The translations under genes were made by a program, and so were the position numbers. A stretch of 64,000 nucleotides of DNA from Pseudomonas sp. NFACC02 (GTDB lineage Bacteria > Pseudomonadota > Gammaproteobacteria > Pseudomonadales > Pseudomonadaceae): positions 62,001-126,000 of the forward strand of contig NZ_FOEO01000003.1 of NCBI RefSeq assembly GCF_900110765.1, given 5' to 3'. Under the pieces are notes generated by a model that saw only the letters and a program-made list of their open reading frames with translations, was not told the origin of the DNA and searched no databases. This document shows positions 27,407-36,273 of the stretch, in pieces (within the stretch, counting starts at the first letter, position 1; each line of letters opens with the position of its first letter).

Positions 27407-28162
27407 ATGGCCGCTTCTGCCGCATCGCGAGGCACCTCGCCCGACCTGGCACCAGACTTGTTCAAAAGCGAGGCCGAGGCGCTTGAGCAGGTTCGGTCGA
27501 TTCTGGCGCTCCCTGACGCCCACGCGCAGGTCTACCGCACCTCCTTGGCTGATCTGGCGGCGCACTATGAGCGCCTGATGCGTGAAACCCGCCGCCTGAT
27601 CGGTCGCAGCGACCGCGCCGAGCGTGAGATGAACGCGCTTAACGCCCAGCTTCAGACCCTGGCCCGTCAGCTGGAATACCGCGCGACCCACGATGCCCTC
27701 ACGGGCGTGCTCAACCGCGGCGCAATCATCGACATGACCACAAGGGCGTTGTTGCACACGGGCGCGGTGATGATCGTTCTGGACATCGACCACTTCAAGC
27801 ACGTGAACGATGAGTTTGGTCATCCTGCAGGCGATGCGGTTATTCGAGGCATCGTCGACTGCCTGCGGCAGATCGTGGGGGAGGGGGCCGCCATCGGCAG
27901 GGTCGGCGGCGAAGAGTTCACCGTGCTCATACCCGGCGGCGAACTCGAAGAAGGGATCAAGATGGCCGAAGCCATGCGCCAGGCCATCGCCACGCATGTT
28001 TTCGGTGACCCTGTCTACCGCAGCATCACCGCCAGCTTCGGCGTCAGCGCCAACCCCGCAGGCACCGGTTTCGACACGGCCTACGGATTGGCGGATACCG
28101 CGCTGTACCACGCCAAACGCGCAGGGCGTAATCGCGTGGAAGTGGCGGACGATCCGGTGTGA
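27407..28162 (+). CDS. siaD: GGDEF diguanylate cyclase (SiaD-like)
   Basis: A cytosolic protein of about 251 residues: an N-terminal helical region (about 1-85) and a GGDEF domain with FDHATHDALTGVLNRG-type opening (ATHDALTGVLNRG) and active site GRVGGEEF. The RxxD inhibitory site expected five residues before the active site is absent (GEGAA instead). ATG 27407 has AGGGTGA 5 bases upstream; GTG 27389, overlapping the siaC stop, is the alternative. It makes c-di-GMP, presumably under control of the SiaC-like protein. Confidence 0.85.
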   Translation: MAASAASRGTSPDLAPDLFKSEAEALEQVRSILALPDAHAQVYRTSLADLAAHYERLMRETRRLIGRSDRAEREMNALNAQLQTLARQLEYRATHDALTGVLNRGAIIDMTTRALLHTGAVMIVLDIDHFKHVNDEFGHPAGDAVIRGIVDCLRQIVGEGAAIGRVGGEEFTVLIPGGELEEGIKMAEAMRQAIATHVFGDPVYRSITASFGVSANPAGTGFDTAYGLADTALYHAKRAGRNRVEVADDPV

Positions 28163-28235
28163 TGGGGTGAAAGCCAGACCAAAGCCGTCGATTCAGCTCA
28201 GTGGCGTGATGGCATCGGGAGTCGGCTCAGTCGCA

Positions 28236-28256
28236 GCCGGCTTGCTGGCGAATGCT
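28236..28256 (+). repeat. REP-like core
   Basis: GCCGGCTTGCTGGCGAATGC is the core of a common Pseudomonas REP type with a small internal hairpin. It lies downstream of the SiaD-like gene and beside the REP-associated transposase. Confidence 0.5.
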
Positions 28257-28303
28257 TGTCCGGTAGCACCCGCGCTCGTTTGCCATTCGATATCGCCACG
28301 CTT

Positions 28304-28762
28304 TCAGATCCATTTCGCATCCCACAACGGATAGTCATGTACGCGTCTGACTAAACCGGCCCGAATCGGGTTGGTGATGATGTAACGCCCTGCGGCGAGC
28401 AGATCCTCCTCCTTTCGAAGGGCCCGATCATGAAAACCTCTTTGCCAGACTTGGCCTGAACGACCCAGATGTGTGTTGATGTCTCGCGCGGCGCGTGACT
28501 TGACGGCGAGTACCAAAGAGGGAAGATCATCTTTCTCTAGCTCGATCAACCAATGAAAGTGATCCGGCATAACGACCCAGGCCAGGGAATTTGCCCTGCC
28601 ATCCTGTTGCGCTATCCGGAATTGATTTACCACCAGACGGCCGGTCATCCAGTCCCGGAAGAGTGGCTGACGATTGAGGGTGACTGACGTCACCAGATAA
28701 ACCTGGCCGGTCTGGGAGTAACGGCCAATGCGCAATCGCCTGGAATCAGCGGGAAGAGTCAT
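28304..28762 (-). mobile_element. REP-associated tyrosine transposase (RAYT)
   Basis: A 152-residue protein of the Y1_Tnp/TnpA_REP family. The HUH motif is in VVMPDHFHWLIEL, the conserved QVWQRGFHDRALRKEEDLLAAGRYIITNPIRAGLVRR contains the region that normally follows the catalytic Tyr, and the ending YPLWDAKW is typical. RAYTs are single-copy domesticated transposases that process REP hairpins. REP-like sequences flank it at 28236-28256 and 28856-28897 and recur at 30215-30392. It appears intact. Confidence 0.9.
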
Positions 28763-29182
28763 CGCTTGCTGTCCTGTCTAAGAAGTCAACCCGAAAGGCT
28801 AGCGAGCAGAACGAGTGACCGTTTCCAAATCCTGCATCAGGATGTGTAAATGCGACCGCATTCGCTGCCCTCGTAACCTCGGACGTCTCCCACAGGGTTC
28901 GGGGTTGTTGCTGGACGTTGTGCCAGGCAGGCACGGGCATGGCCAGGATTGATATTGTTTCTCTCAACGTTTAACAGCCTTCCTGTTACCTGCCATCGCT
29001 TTGAGATAACCTCGTTAACCCCTTGCGTACGGATGTCAGGTTTGCCCGGAGCGGGTGAAACGGGGCCGGCTCGGCAAGCTGGACTTGGGCCAGGAAGGGT
29101 AAAGGGGAGAAACTCATGAAAATCGATCATTGGAAAACAGGCGGGGCGAACGTTGAGCGAGAGAAGAGAGTTCAGCGGCGGC
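28763..29182. other. intergenic region with REP-like sequence and leader of the AraC gene
   Basis: It holds the REP-like copy at 28856-28897 and, near its right end, a good ribosome binding site (AGGGGAGAAACTC) in front of ATG 29116. That ATG opens a 31-codon frame ending at 29211, out of frame with and overlapping the downstream GlxA-type gene. No other gene is seen. Confidence 0.5.
28856..28897 (-). repeat. REP-like sequence
   Basis: CGCATTCGCTGCCCTCGTAA followed by CCTCGGACGTCTCCCACAG. It is the same word as at 30215-30250 and, in the opposite orientation, at 18837-18882. Confidence 0.6.
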
Positions 29183-30166
29183 ATGAAGGGCAAGAACCTT
29201 CGCTATCTTGACGAGCATCGGCGGCAGCCTTGTCCACATACGCGGACCGGTTTTTTGTTGCTCGAACATTTTTCGCTCCCGGCGTTCACCCAGGCGCTGG
29301 ACACGATCGTTACCGCCAATCTGCTGCGTCCCAAGCTGTTTTCTTCCAGAACCTTCGGTTTGCAGGAGGGCGAGGTCATCAGCGATCTGGGACTGGTCAT
29401 TCGGCCCGACGCCCGCCTTGAGCTGTCCGCGCTCAAAGACCTTGATCTGCTGGTGATCTGTGGGGGTTACCGCACGGAGCTCAAAGCCGGCGAGGACCTG
29501 GTCAATCTGCTGGTCACCGCCTCCGACCTCGGCATCACCCTCGCCGGGTTATGGAACGGCGCCTGGTTTCTCGGTGCAGCGGGCCTGCTCGAAGGTTATC
29601 GCTGCGCCATTCATCCCGAGCACCGTCCTGCACTCGCCGAGATATCGAAGGTCACCCATGTGACCAGCGAGCCTTTTGTCGTTGACCGGAACCGGCTCAC
29701 GGCGTCCAGTCCTTCCGGGGCTTACCATATGGCTTTGGAATGGATCAAAGGCTTGCACGACAAAGCCCTGGTCGAAGGTATCGAAGACATCCTGTCGTTC
29801 GAAGAATCACGCTATCGGCGTATCAAGCCGAGCCGACACATTTCGGTCAGTGCCCCGCTCAAAGAGGTCGTCAAGCTGATGGACGCCAACCTTGAAGAGC
29901 CACTGGAAATGGACCAACTGGCGGTGTACGCGGGACGTTCTCGCCGGCAGATTGAGCGCTTGTTCAAGGAGCAATTGGGTACCACGCCGCAGCGTTATTA
30001 CCTGGAATTGCGCATCACCGAGGCACGGCGGTTGCTGCAGCACACCGAGCTTTCTCAGGTTGAAGTTCTCGTCGCCTGTGGCTTCGTCTCACCCAGCCAT
30101 TTCAGCAAGTGCTACAGCGCCTATTTCGGTTATCGGCCTTCCAAGGAAGTGCGGCTGGTGAAATGA
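29183..30166 (+). CDS. GlxA-family (DJ-1/PfpI-AraC) transcriptional regulator
   Basis: A regulator of about 327 residues. An N-terminal DJ-1/PfpI-like domain (about 20-185) contains LDLLVICGGYRTEL and GITLAGLWNGAWFLGAAGLLEGYRCAIHP; the usual nucleophilic Cys is replaced by Asn in LWNGAW, so the domain is sensory, not enzymatic. An AraC-type pair of HTH motifs follows (LEEPLEMDQLAVYAGRSRRQIERLFKEQLG and EVLVACGFVSPSHFSKCYSAYFGYRPS). Relatives control arginine, carnitine or betaine catabolism; the effector here is unknown. The start is uncertain (TTG 29153 possible). Confidence 0.85.
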   Translation: MKGKNLRYLDEHRRQPCPHTRTGFLLLEHFSLPAFTQALDTIVTANLLRPKLFSSRTFGLQEGEVISDLGLVIRPDARLELSALKDLDLLVICGGYRTELKAGEDLVNLLVTASDLGITLAGLWNGAWFLGAAGLLEGYRCAIHPEHRPALAEISKVTHVTSEPFVVDRNRLTASSPSGAYHMALEWIKGLHDKALVEGIEDILSFEESRYRRIKPSRHISVSAPLKEVVKLMDANLEEPLEMDQLAVYAGRSRRQIERLFKEQLGTTPQRYYLELRITEARRLLQHTELSQVEVLVACGFVSPSHFSKCYSAYFGYRPSKEVRLVK

Positions 30167-30214
30167 GGTCGGGGAGGGCAAGGTCAGTTTCGGGCGTCCC
30201 CATCTCGGGAACTC

Positions 30215-30392
30215 CATTCGCGGCCCTCGTAACCTCGGACGTCTCCTACAGCGATCACGTTGTTCCGAAGATTTGCGCCGAACACAAACCCTGTGGGAGC
30301 GAGCTTGCTCGCGAATGCGGTGGATCAGTGGCATCGATAGTCGATGACCCACCGCATCGCGGCCCTCGTAACCCCCCGGCGACTCCCACCGT
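30215..30392. repeat. cluster of REP/BIME sequences
   Basis: Three REP-type units in 180 bp: GCGGCCCTCGTAACCTCGGA at 30219 and following, GTGGGAGCGAGCTTGCTCGC at 30293 and following, and an inverted unit ending CGGCGACTCCCAC at 30390. The last two face each other around GCATCGATAGTCGATG, a typical BIME. They lie between the AraC-type gene and trmK. Confidence 0.7.
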
Positions 30393-30527
30393 GGCTGCGT
30401 CGAGGCATATGCCTGAGTCGGGCTCAGAGATGGCTGCGCAAAACATTTGAATTGCCTGCCATTGACGGACAGAATCGCCCCCGGGTCGGCCAGGGCGTCG
30501 GCGGTTCAGGGTGAGGAAGGGCGGCAG

Positions 30528-31223
30528 TTGAACGAAAACACATTGTCCATGCGCCTGGAGCGCGTCGCCGCGCAGGTGCCGGCCGGGGCTCGCCTGGCGG
30601 ATATCGGCTCGGATCACGGTTACTTGCCGGTCGCGCTGTTGCGCCGCAGGGCAATCGAGTATGCGGTTGCGGGGGAGGTGGCGTTGACGCCGTTCCGCGC
30701 GGCCGAGCGTACCGTGCGTGAGAATGGGCTTCAGGCGCGAATGGCCGTGCGTCTGGCCAGCGGCCTCGAAGCAATCAAGCCCGGGGACGGCATCACGGCC
30801 ATCAGCTTTTGCGGCATGGGCGGAGAAACGATTCGCGACATTCTTGACGACGGCAAGGCGTATCTGACGGGGCGTGAACGCCTGATCATGCAGCCCAATG
30901 GCGGCGAGCAACCGCTGCGTCAGTGGTTGATGGAAAACGATTACCGCATCCTCTTCGAAGACGTGCTGCGAGAAAATCGTTTCGACTACGAGATCATCGT
31001 CGCCGAGCGCGACGGGCCGGTGACCTACACCGCCGAAGAGCTGTATTTCGGGCCATTGCTGATGCAGTCCCACAGTCCTGCATTTCTCGCCAAATGGCAG
31101 CGCAGACTCAAACAGAAAGAGAAGACCCTCGATCAGCTCGCGCGCGCACGTCAGAAGGTGCCCGACACCCATGTTCAAACACTGACGCGAGAGGTGCGAT
31201 GGATCACCGAGCTGCTGGGTTGA
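30528..31223 (+). CDS. trmK: tRNA (adenine-N1)-methyltransferase, TrmK family
   Basis: A 231-residue SAM-dependent enzyme, COG2384/TrmK type, which methylates adenine 22 of tRNA in characterised bacteria. Visible are LADIGSDHGYLPVALL (SAM site), ISFCGMGGETIRDIL, LIMQPNGGEQPLRQWL and a C-terminal coiled coil (AKWQRRLKQKEKTLDQLARA). The TTG start at 30528 has GAGGAAGG 7 bases upstream, the strongest signal; ATG 30549 is an alternative. The gene stands alone after the REP cluster. Confidence 0.85.
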   Translation: MNENTLSMRLERVAAQVPAGARLADIGSDHGYLPVALLRRRAIEYAVAGEVALTPFRAAERTVRENGLQARMAVRLASGLEAIKPGDGITAISFCGMGGETIRDILDDGKAYLTGRERLIMQPNGGEQPLRQWLMENDYRILFEDVLRENRFDYEIIVAERDGPVTYTAEELYFGPLLMQSHSPAFLAKWQRRLKQKEKTLDQLARARQKVPDTHVQTLTREVRWITELLG

Positions 31224-31364
31224 GCGCGTTCACATAAGAAAAGGCACCGAGGTTTTTTTGAAGAGCGCGGCGCCACTGGGGCGAATTTCCTGCGCAGAGG
31301 GTCGGTCGTGACAGTCGCGCAGCCATGGGCGATCGAAGCAGATCGCCCAGATGACCCGCCCCAC

Positions 31365-33224
31365 TCAAGCTTGTTCGCCAGCCTCGACCACGCCCTGGTC
31401 CTCACCCAGGAATCCGCCACTCTGGTGCTGCCACAGCCGTGCATAAATGCCGTTTCTCGCAAGCAGTTCACTGTGAGTGCCCTGTTCGATAATCCGGCCG
31501 TTATCCATGACGATGAGCCGGTCCATGGCCGCAATCGTTGAAAGCCGGTGGGCGATGGCGATCACGGTTTTGCCTTCCATCATTTCATCCAGGCTTTCCT
31601 GAATGGCGACTTCGACTTCTGAGTCCAGCGCGCTGGTGGCCTCGTCCAGCAGCAGGATCGGGGCATTTTTGAGCATGACCCGGGCAATCGCGACCCGCTG
31701 GCGCTGACCGCCCGAGAGCTTGATACCGCGCTCACCCACCAGGGTGTCGTACCCCGAGTGACCTTGCTTGTCGCTGAGCTGGCGGATGAACCCGTCAGCT
31801 TGCGCGTTGGCGGCCGCGCGGTGTATCTGCGCGTCGGTCGCCTCGGGCCGGCCGTAGGCGATGTTGTCCCGAATGGAACGGTGCAGCAGAGAGGTGTCCT
31901 GAGTGACCATGCCGATGGCGCTGCGCAGGCTGTCCTGTGTGACGTGCGCGATGTTCTGCCCGTCGATGCGGATTTCTCCGCTGTCCACGTCGTAGAAGCG
32001 CAGCAGCAGGTTGATCAATGTGGATTTGCCCGCGCCGGAGCGGCCCACCAGACCGATCTTTTCCCCTGCGCGGATATTCAGGCTCAACCCGTCGAGCACT
32101 TGCCGCTCGCCATTGTAGTTGAAGCTCACGTTGTCGAAGGTCACGGCACCGCCGGAGGTCACCAGCACGCCTGCGTCCGGGGCATCCTGGACCTTGGGGC
32201 CGCGGGTCAAGGTCGCCATGCCGTCCTGGACCGTGCCGATGTTTTCGAACAGCGAAGTCATTTGCCACATGATCCAGTGCGACATGCCGTTGATGCGCAG
32301 TGCCATCGCGGTAATCGCCGCGACGGCCCCTGCGCCGACTTCGTCCTGGTGCCACAGCCACAGCGCATAGCCGCCTGCCGCCAGGATCAATCCGACCACC
32401 AGCGCCTGATTGACGATCTCGAACTGGCTCACCAGGCGCATCTGCCGGAAGCCTGTCTGCTTGAAGTCCTCCATCGCCGCACGCGCGAAGTGCGCTTCAC
32501 GTTTGGAATGGGAGAACAGTTTGACGGTGGTGATGTTGGTATAGGCGTCCGAGATTCGTCCGGTCATCGACGACCGCGCGTTGGCCTGTTCCTGCCCGAC
32601 TTTCCCCAGGCGCGGCACGAAGTACCACATGGCCAGCCCGAACAAGGCGACCCAGGCCATGAACGGAAGCATCAGTTTCAGCGCGAAGCCACCGGCCAGT
32701 GCGATGATCGCGATGAAATACACTCCGATCCCGGGCGCGATCTCGATGAGGGTGAACAGCACTTCACGCACGGCCAGCGCCGTCTGCATCACTTTGGTGG
32801 TCACGCGGCCGGAGAATTCATCGGAAAAGAATGAAAGACTCTGCCGCAACATCAGGCGATGAAAATCCCAGCGCAGACGCAACGGCAGGTTGATCGCCAA
32901 TATCTGGTGCTGGACCATCGTGCGCAACGCCACCAGCCCGATACTGGTCAACAACACAATGCCGATGCCCCACAACACGTGACGTTCCTGATCCGTCACC
33001 CCGCCGCCGGTCTTCCAGCTCGAGAGCAAGTCCACGACCTGGCCGAGGAAAGAAAACAGCCACGCCTCGTAGATCGAGACGGCAGCGCTGAGCAGCGCGA
33101 GGGCAAGGATGTAGCCCCGCGCGCCACGCGTACAGGCCCACAGGAACCGCGCCAGTCCGTCGGGAGGCGGCGGTACTTCGTCGGGTGGGAAGGGGTCGAG
33201 CCATCGCTCAAATGCACGAAGCAT
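31365..33224 (-). CDS. ABC exporter, fused permease and ATPase
   Basis: A 619-residue half-transporter of the type I exporter class. A six-helix membrane domain (about 40-330) comes first, then an ATPase with Walker A GLVGRSGAGKST, signature LSGGQRQRVAIARV and Walker B ILLLDEATSALD with H-loop IAHRLSTI. It should work as a dimer in the inner membrane, exporting lipid, peptide or drug. ATG 33224 has GGAGA 5 bases upstream, so 7 extra codons are excluded. It is near a hybrid kinase gene but in a separate unit with a 66-bp gap. Confidence 0.9.
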   Translation of the reverse strand: MLRAFERWLDPFPPDEVPPPPDGLARFLWACTRGARGYILALALLSAAVSIYEAWLFSFLGQVVDLLSSWKTGGGVTDQERHVLWGIGIVLLTSIGLVALRTMVQHQILAINLPLRLRWDFHRLMLRQSLSFFSDEFSGRVTTKVMQTALAVREVLFTLIEIAPGIGVYFIAIIALAGGFALKLMLPFMAWVALFGLAMWYFVPRLGKVGQEQANARSSMTGRISDAYTNITTVKLFSHSKREAHFARAAMEDFKQTGFRQMRLVSQFEIVNQALVVGLILAAGGYALWLWHQDEVGAGAVAAITAMALRINGMSHWIMWQMTSLFENIGTVQDGMATLTRGPKVQDAPDAGVLVTSGGAVTFDNVSFNYNGERQVLDGLSLNIRAGEKIGLVGRSGAGKSTLINLLLRFYDVDSGEIRIDGQNIAHVTQDSLRSAIGMVTQDTSLLHRSIRDNIAYGRPEATDAQIHRAAANAQADGFIRQLSDKQGHSGYDTLVGERGIKLSGGQRQRVAIARVMLKNAPILLLDEATSALDSEVEVAIQESLDEMMEGKTVIAIAHRLSTIAAMDRLIVMDNGRIIEQGTHSELLARNGIYARLWQHQSGGFLGEDQGVVEAGEQA

Positions 33225-33290
33225 GGTGGTCTCCGAAAGAATCAAATTGGAGGAAGTTTGCCATCGAACGGCGGCCAGGGCTAAGCCGAC

Positions 33291-35927
33291 CTAGTGTGAG
33301 GGCTTGGAGGTGTCGGAATGAGGGGCCGGTTTCGCCCCGACGGCGCTCATCACCTCCATCAGTTGCGCTTGAGAGAATGGCTTGGCCAGGCAAGGGATTT
33401 CCGAGGGAAGACCGGTCACTGTATCGGCGTACCCCGACACCAGAATCAGCGGCATCTGCGGCCAGCGCTCACGCACCAATGTCGCCAGTTGCGTACCGGT
33501 CATGTGTGGCATGGCGTGGTCGGAAATCATCATGTCGAATCGTTGCCGGTCCAGCCAGATCAGGGCTTCACGCGCTGAACTCGCGGCCTGCACGCGATGC
33601 CCCATGTCCTTGAGCATCTCCACGGTGCTGAGTCGCACCAGCTCATCGTCGTCCACGGCCAGTATGTCCCAAACGGCCGAGTGAGCGAGGTCCCGCACCG
33701 GGTGTTGCACGCTGCTGTCCAGAAGCTGCTCGGGTGCCGTGGTCGCCGGCAACCAGAGTTCGGCGGTCGTTCCGATACCCGGATTGCTGGACAGCCGCAA
33801 GGCTCCGCCCGATTGCTGAACCAGTCCGTGCACCATGGACAAGCCCAGGCCAGTGCCTTCACCGATGCCCTTGGTCGTGAAGAAGGGCTCCGTCGCACGC
33901 TTGAGCGTTTCTTCGTCCATTCCTCGGCCGTCGTCTATGACGCAAAGGCACCCGTATTCGCCAGGGCGGAGCTGTGCGTCGGCTACCTGCACGGTCCGCA
34001 GGCTGGCTTCGATCCTGATATGCCCCTGGCCATCCATGGCGTCGCGTGCGTTGACGGCCAGGTTCAGCAACGCCGCTTCCAGTTGATTGGGATCGGTGAG
34101 GACCCAGACCAAGGCTGGCGCGGGTGTAATCTGCAGTTCGATGGTGGGACCGAGCGAGCGCTGCAAGAGTTCGCTCATCCCCGTGATCAATTCCCCGAGT
34201 TCGACGGCCTCGGCCCGCAGTTCCTGGCGGCGCGCGAACGCCAGCATTCGAGCAATCAGCGTGGCACCCCGTTCGGCGCCGGTTCGCGCGTTATCGACCA
34301 ATTGCAGGAGTTGCGGCGTGGGAGGCATTCGCCGGCGCAACAGCTCCAGGCTGCCAATCACGGCCATCAACAGGTTGTTGAAGTCATGGGCGATGCCGCC
34401 GGTGAGATTGCCCAATGCTTCCATCTTCTGCGATTGATGCAAGGCCTGTTCGGTGCGGCGGATGGCGGCTTCGCTCTGGCGCAAGGCCTCGGTGCGTTCA
34501 AGCACCCGCGCCTCCAGGTCGAGGCGAAAGCGCTCCTCGCTGTCCCGGCGTCTTGACTCGGCGCGTACCCGCTCGATATGGGCCCAGGACCGCTCGGCCA
34601 CTTCAGTCAGCAGTGACAGTTCGCGCGGAGTCCAGCAGCGGGGAACCCGGTCATGAATCGCCATCAACGCGGTGAGTCGGCCGTCTTTTACCAATGGCAT
34701 ACAGATGGTGGCGGCCAGCCCGATACTCAGAAACGCCTGAGCCTCGGCGGGCTCCAGTTCATTGGCGTTGTCGTTCAGGATAAGCGGCATACCCGAATGC
34801 AGGTTGTGCATCGCCAGTTTGCCGAAGTCGGCCAAGCGATAGTGCCCGACGATGCTGGCCGAGCCGGGGGCATGCCAGTCGCCGCGAATCGTGAAACTGT
34901 CCTGGTCCGACTCCATGTCGGCATAGGCGCAGACCGCGATCTCCAGATGCTCGCCCAACATCCGCGTGGTGGTCGCCATGATGACGTCGGCATCGTTGCT
35001 GCGGGCAGTTTCCTTCCCCAGTGCATCCAGAAAATGGAGGCGCCGCTCATTGGCCCGCAACGCTTCTTCCGCTTCCCTGCGGCTGGTGACGTCTGTTGCC
35101 GTGCCGAACCATTCGATGATTTCGCCGTGCTCGTCAAACAGGGGCACGGCGCGCGAAAGCACCCACCCCAGCGTTTCATCGGCGCGTATGACCGGGTGCT
35201 CGAGGGTGAAAGTGGTTTTATGGCGGATGGCTTCTGCGATAGCCCGATTCACCTCAGGCTGGTGCTGAGGGGGAACGTAGGTGTCCAGCCAGCTGAGGTT
35301 CGATGGCATGGCGTCTTTAAGAAAACCTTTGCCTTCGAGTTGACGGAGGGTGCGCCAGTCTGGCGAGACTCGATAAACCACGTCCGCCGTCGCGTTGACC
35401 AGCGCGCGCAAGCGCTGTTCGCTCTGTTGCAGGTTGCGGCGTACCAGGACCCGCGACGTGGTTTCCACGACGATGGCAATCACGCCGCCGGGCGTACCAC
35501 TTTCGTCATAAACGGGTGAGTAATCCAGGTCCATCCAGACCTGCTCTGCGTGCCCGTGGCGATACAGCGTCAGCTCCTGGTCTTTGTAGGCCAGGGTCTG
35601 GCCAGCCAGGCCGACGCGCATGACCTGATCATTGAACTCGGCAACCTCCGCCCAGCCTTTGCGGACTTCAGAACCCAATAAACGCGGATGACGCTCCCCG
35701 GCGAAGATGGAATAGGCGTCGTTGTAAATCATGATGCCCTTGACGCCCCACAACAGCACGATGGGCACTGGTGACGCCAATAGCATCGAGGTGACCGATT
35801 TAAGGCTCTGAGGCCAGAGGGCGGGGGCGCCCAAACCACTGGAGGACCAGTCGTGATGACGAATCAGCTCGCCAAGTTTACTCGGAGGCAGGAACGACAG
35901 ACTGTCCGTCGCGGGGGGCTGGATCAT
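33291..35927 (-). CDS. PAS-PAS-GAF hybrid sensor histidine kinase
   Basis: An 878-residue soluble phosphorelay kinase: PAS (about 60-155), PAS (170-285), GAF (300-450), HisKA with [17 protein letters not shown] (His514), HATPase_c (about 610-735, CVIDDGRGMD, GTGLGLSMVHG) and a C-terminal receiver (about 750-870, AVDDDELVR, phospho-Asp in MMISDHAMP). No transmembrane segment, so it senses a cytoplasmic cue. The TonB receptor gene is divergent from it. There is no linked DNA-binding regulator. Confidence 0.9.
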   Translation of the reverse strand: MIQPPATDSLSFLPPSKLGELIRHHDWSSSGLGAPALWPQSLKSVTSMLLASPVPIVLLWGVKGIMIYNDAYSIFAGERHPRLLGSEVRKGWAEVAEFNDQVMRVGLAGQTLAYKDQELTLYRHGHAEQVWMDLDYSPVYDESGTPGGVIAIVVETTSRVLVRRNLQQSEQRLRALVNATADVVYRVSPDWRTLRQLEGKGFLKDAMPSNLSWLDTYVPPQHQPEVNRAIAEAIRHKTTFTLEHPVIRADETLGWVLSRAVPLFDEHGEIIEWFGTATDVTSRREAEEALRANERRLHFLDALGKETARSNDADVIMATTTRMLGEHLEIAVCAYADMESDQDSFTIRGDWHAPGSASIVGHYRLADFGKLAMHNLHSGMPLILNDNANELEPAEAQAFLSIGLAATICMPLVKDGRLTALMAIHDRVPRCWTPRELSLLTEVAERSWAHIERVRAESRRRDSEERFRLDLEARVLERTEALRQSEAAIRRTEQALHQSQKMEALGNLTGGIAHDFNNLLMAVIGSLELLRRRMPPTPQLLQLVDNARTGAERGATLIARMLAFARRQELRAEAVELGELITGMSELLQRSLGPTIELQITPAPALVWVLTDPNQLEAALLNLAVNARDAMDGQGHIRIEASLRTVQVADAQLRPGEYGCLCVIDDGRGMDEETLKRATEPFFTTKGIGEGTGLGLSMVHGLVQQSGGALRLSSNPGIGTTAELWLPATTAPEQLLDSSVQHPVRDLAHSAVWDILAVDDDELVRLSTVEMLKDMGHRVQAASSAREALIWLDRQRFDMMISDHAMPHMTGTQLATLVRERWPQMPLILVSGYADTVTGLPSEIPCLAKPFSQAQLMEVMSAVGAKPAPHSDTSKPSH

Positions 35928-36273
35928 AGGGACTCAAGTCCATGAGAGGCAGGGTGGATGGCTATGCGAGTCGGTTGCGAAGCGATAGTTCCGACAGGGT
36001 AACAGCGGCCGGTAGAAGAGGGTATCCGGCCGGTCCAGCCTGGGCGGGCAGCCGGACCCTGTGTTCTGGAGCGGCAACGGGTAGGGGGTCACCCGCGTGC
36101 GAGCGGCAAGGGTGGACCGCCACTGTACCTGCGACATAGATGTCAGGCCGGTGTCGTCGCGTTTCATCGACGCAAAAAATATTTTTGGAAACCGGTGAGG
36201 TAAATGGCGTTTCGACCCGTGTAAGGTGAGATAGGAATAATTCTCTTTTGCTATTCTCTACGGAGTCACTTAC
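35928..36273. other. intergenic region, divergent promoters of kinase and TonB receptor genes
   Basis: No gene seen. The last 100 bp are AT-rich and contain a possible Fur box at 36230-36248. The segment AAAAAATATTTTTGG around 36173 may belong to an upstream promoter element. Confidence 0.4.
36230..36248 (+). promoter_or_regulatory. possible Fur box
   Basis: GATAGGAATAATTCTCTTT matches the 19-bp consensus GATAATGATAATCATTATC at 11 positions by eye and lies 26 bp before the TonB receptor start. Iron control is expected for siderophore receptors. The match is moderate. Confidence 0.35.
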
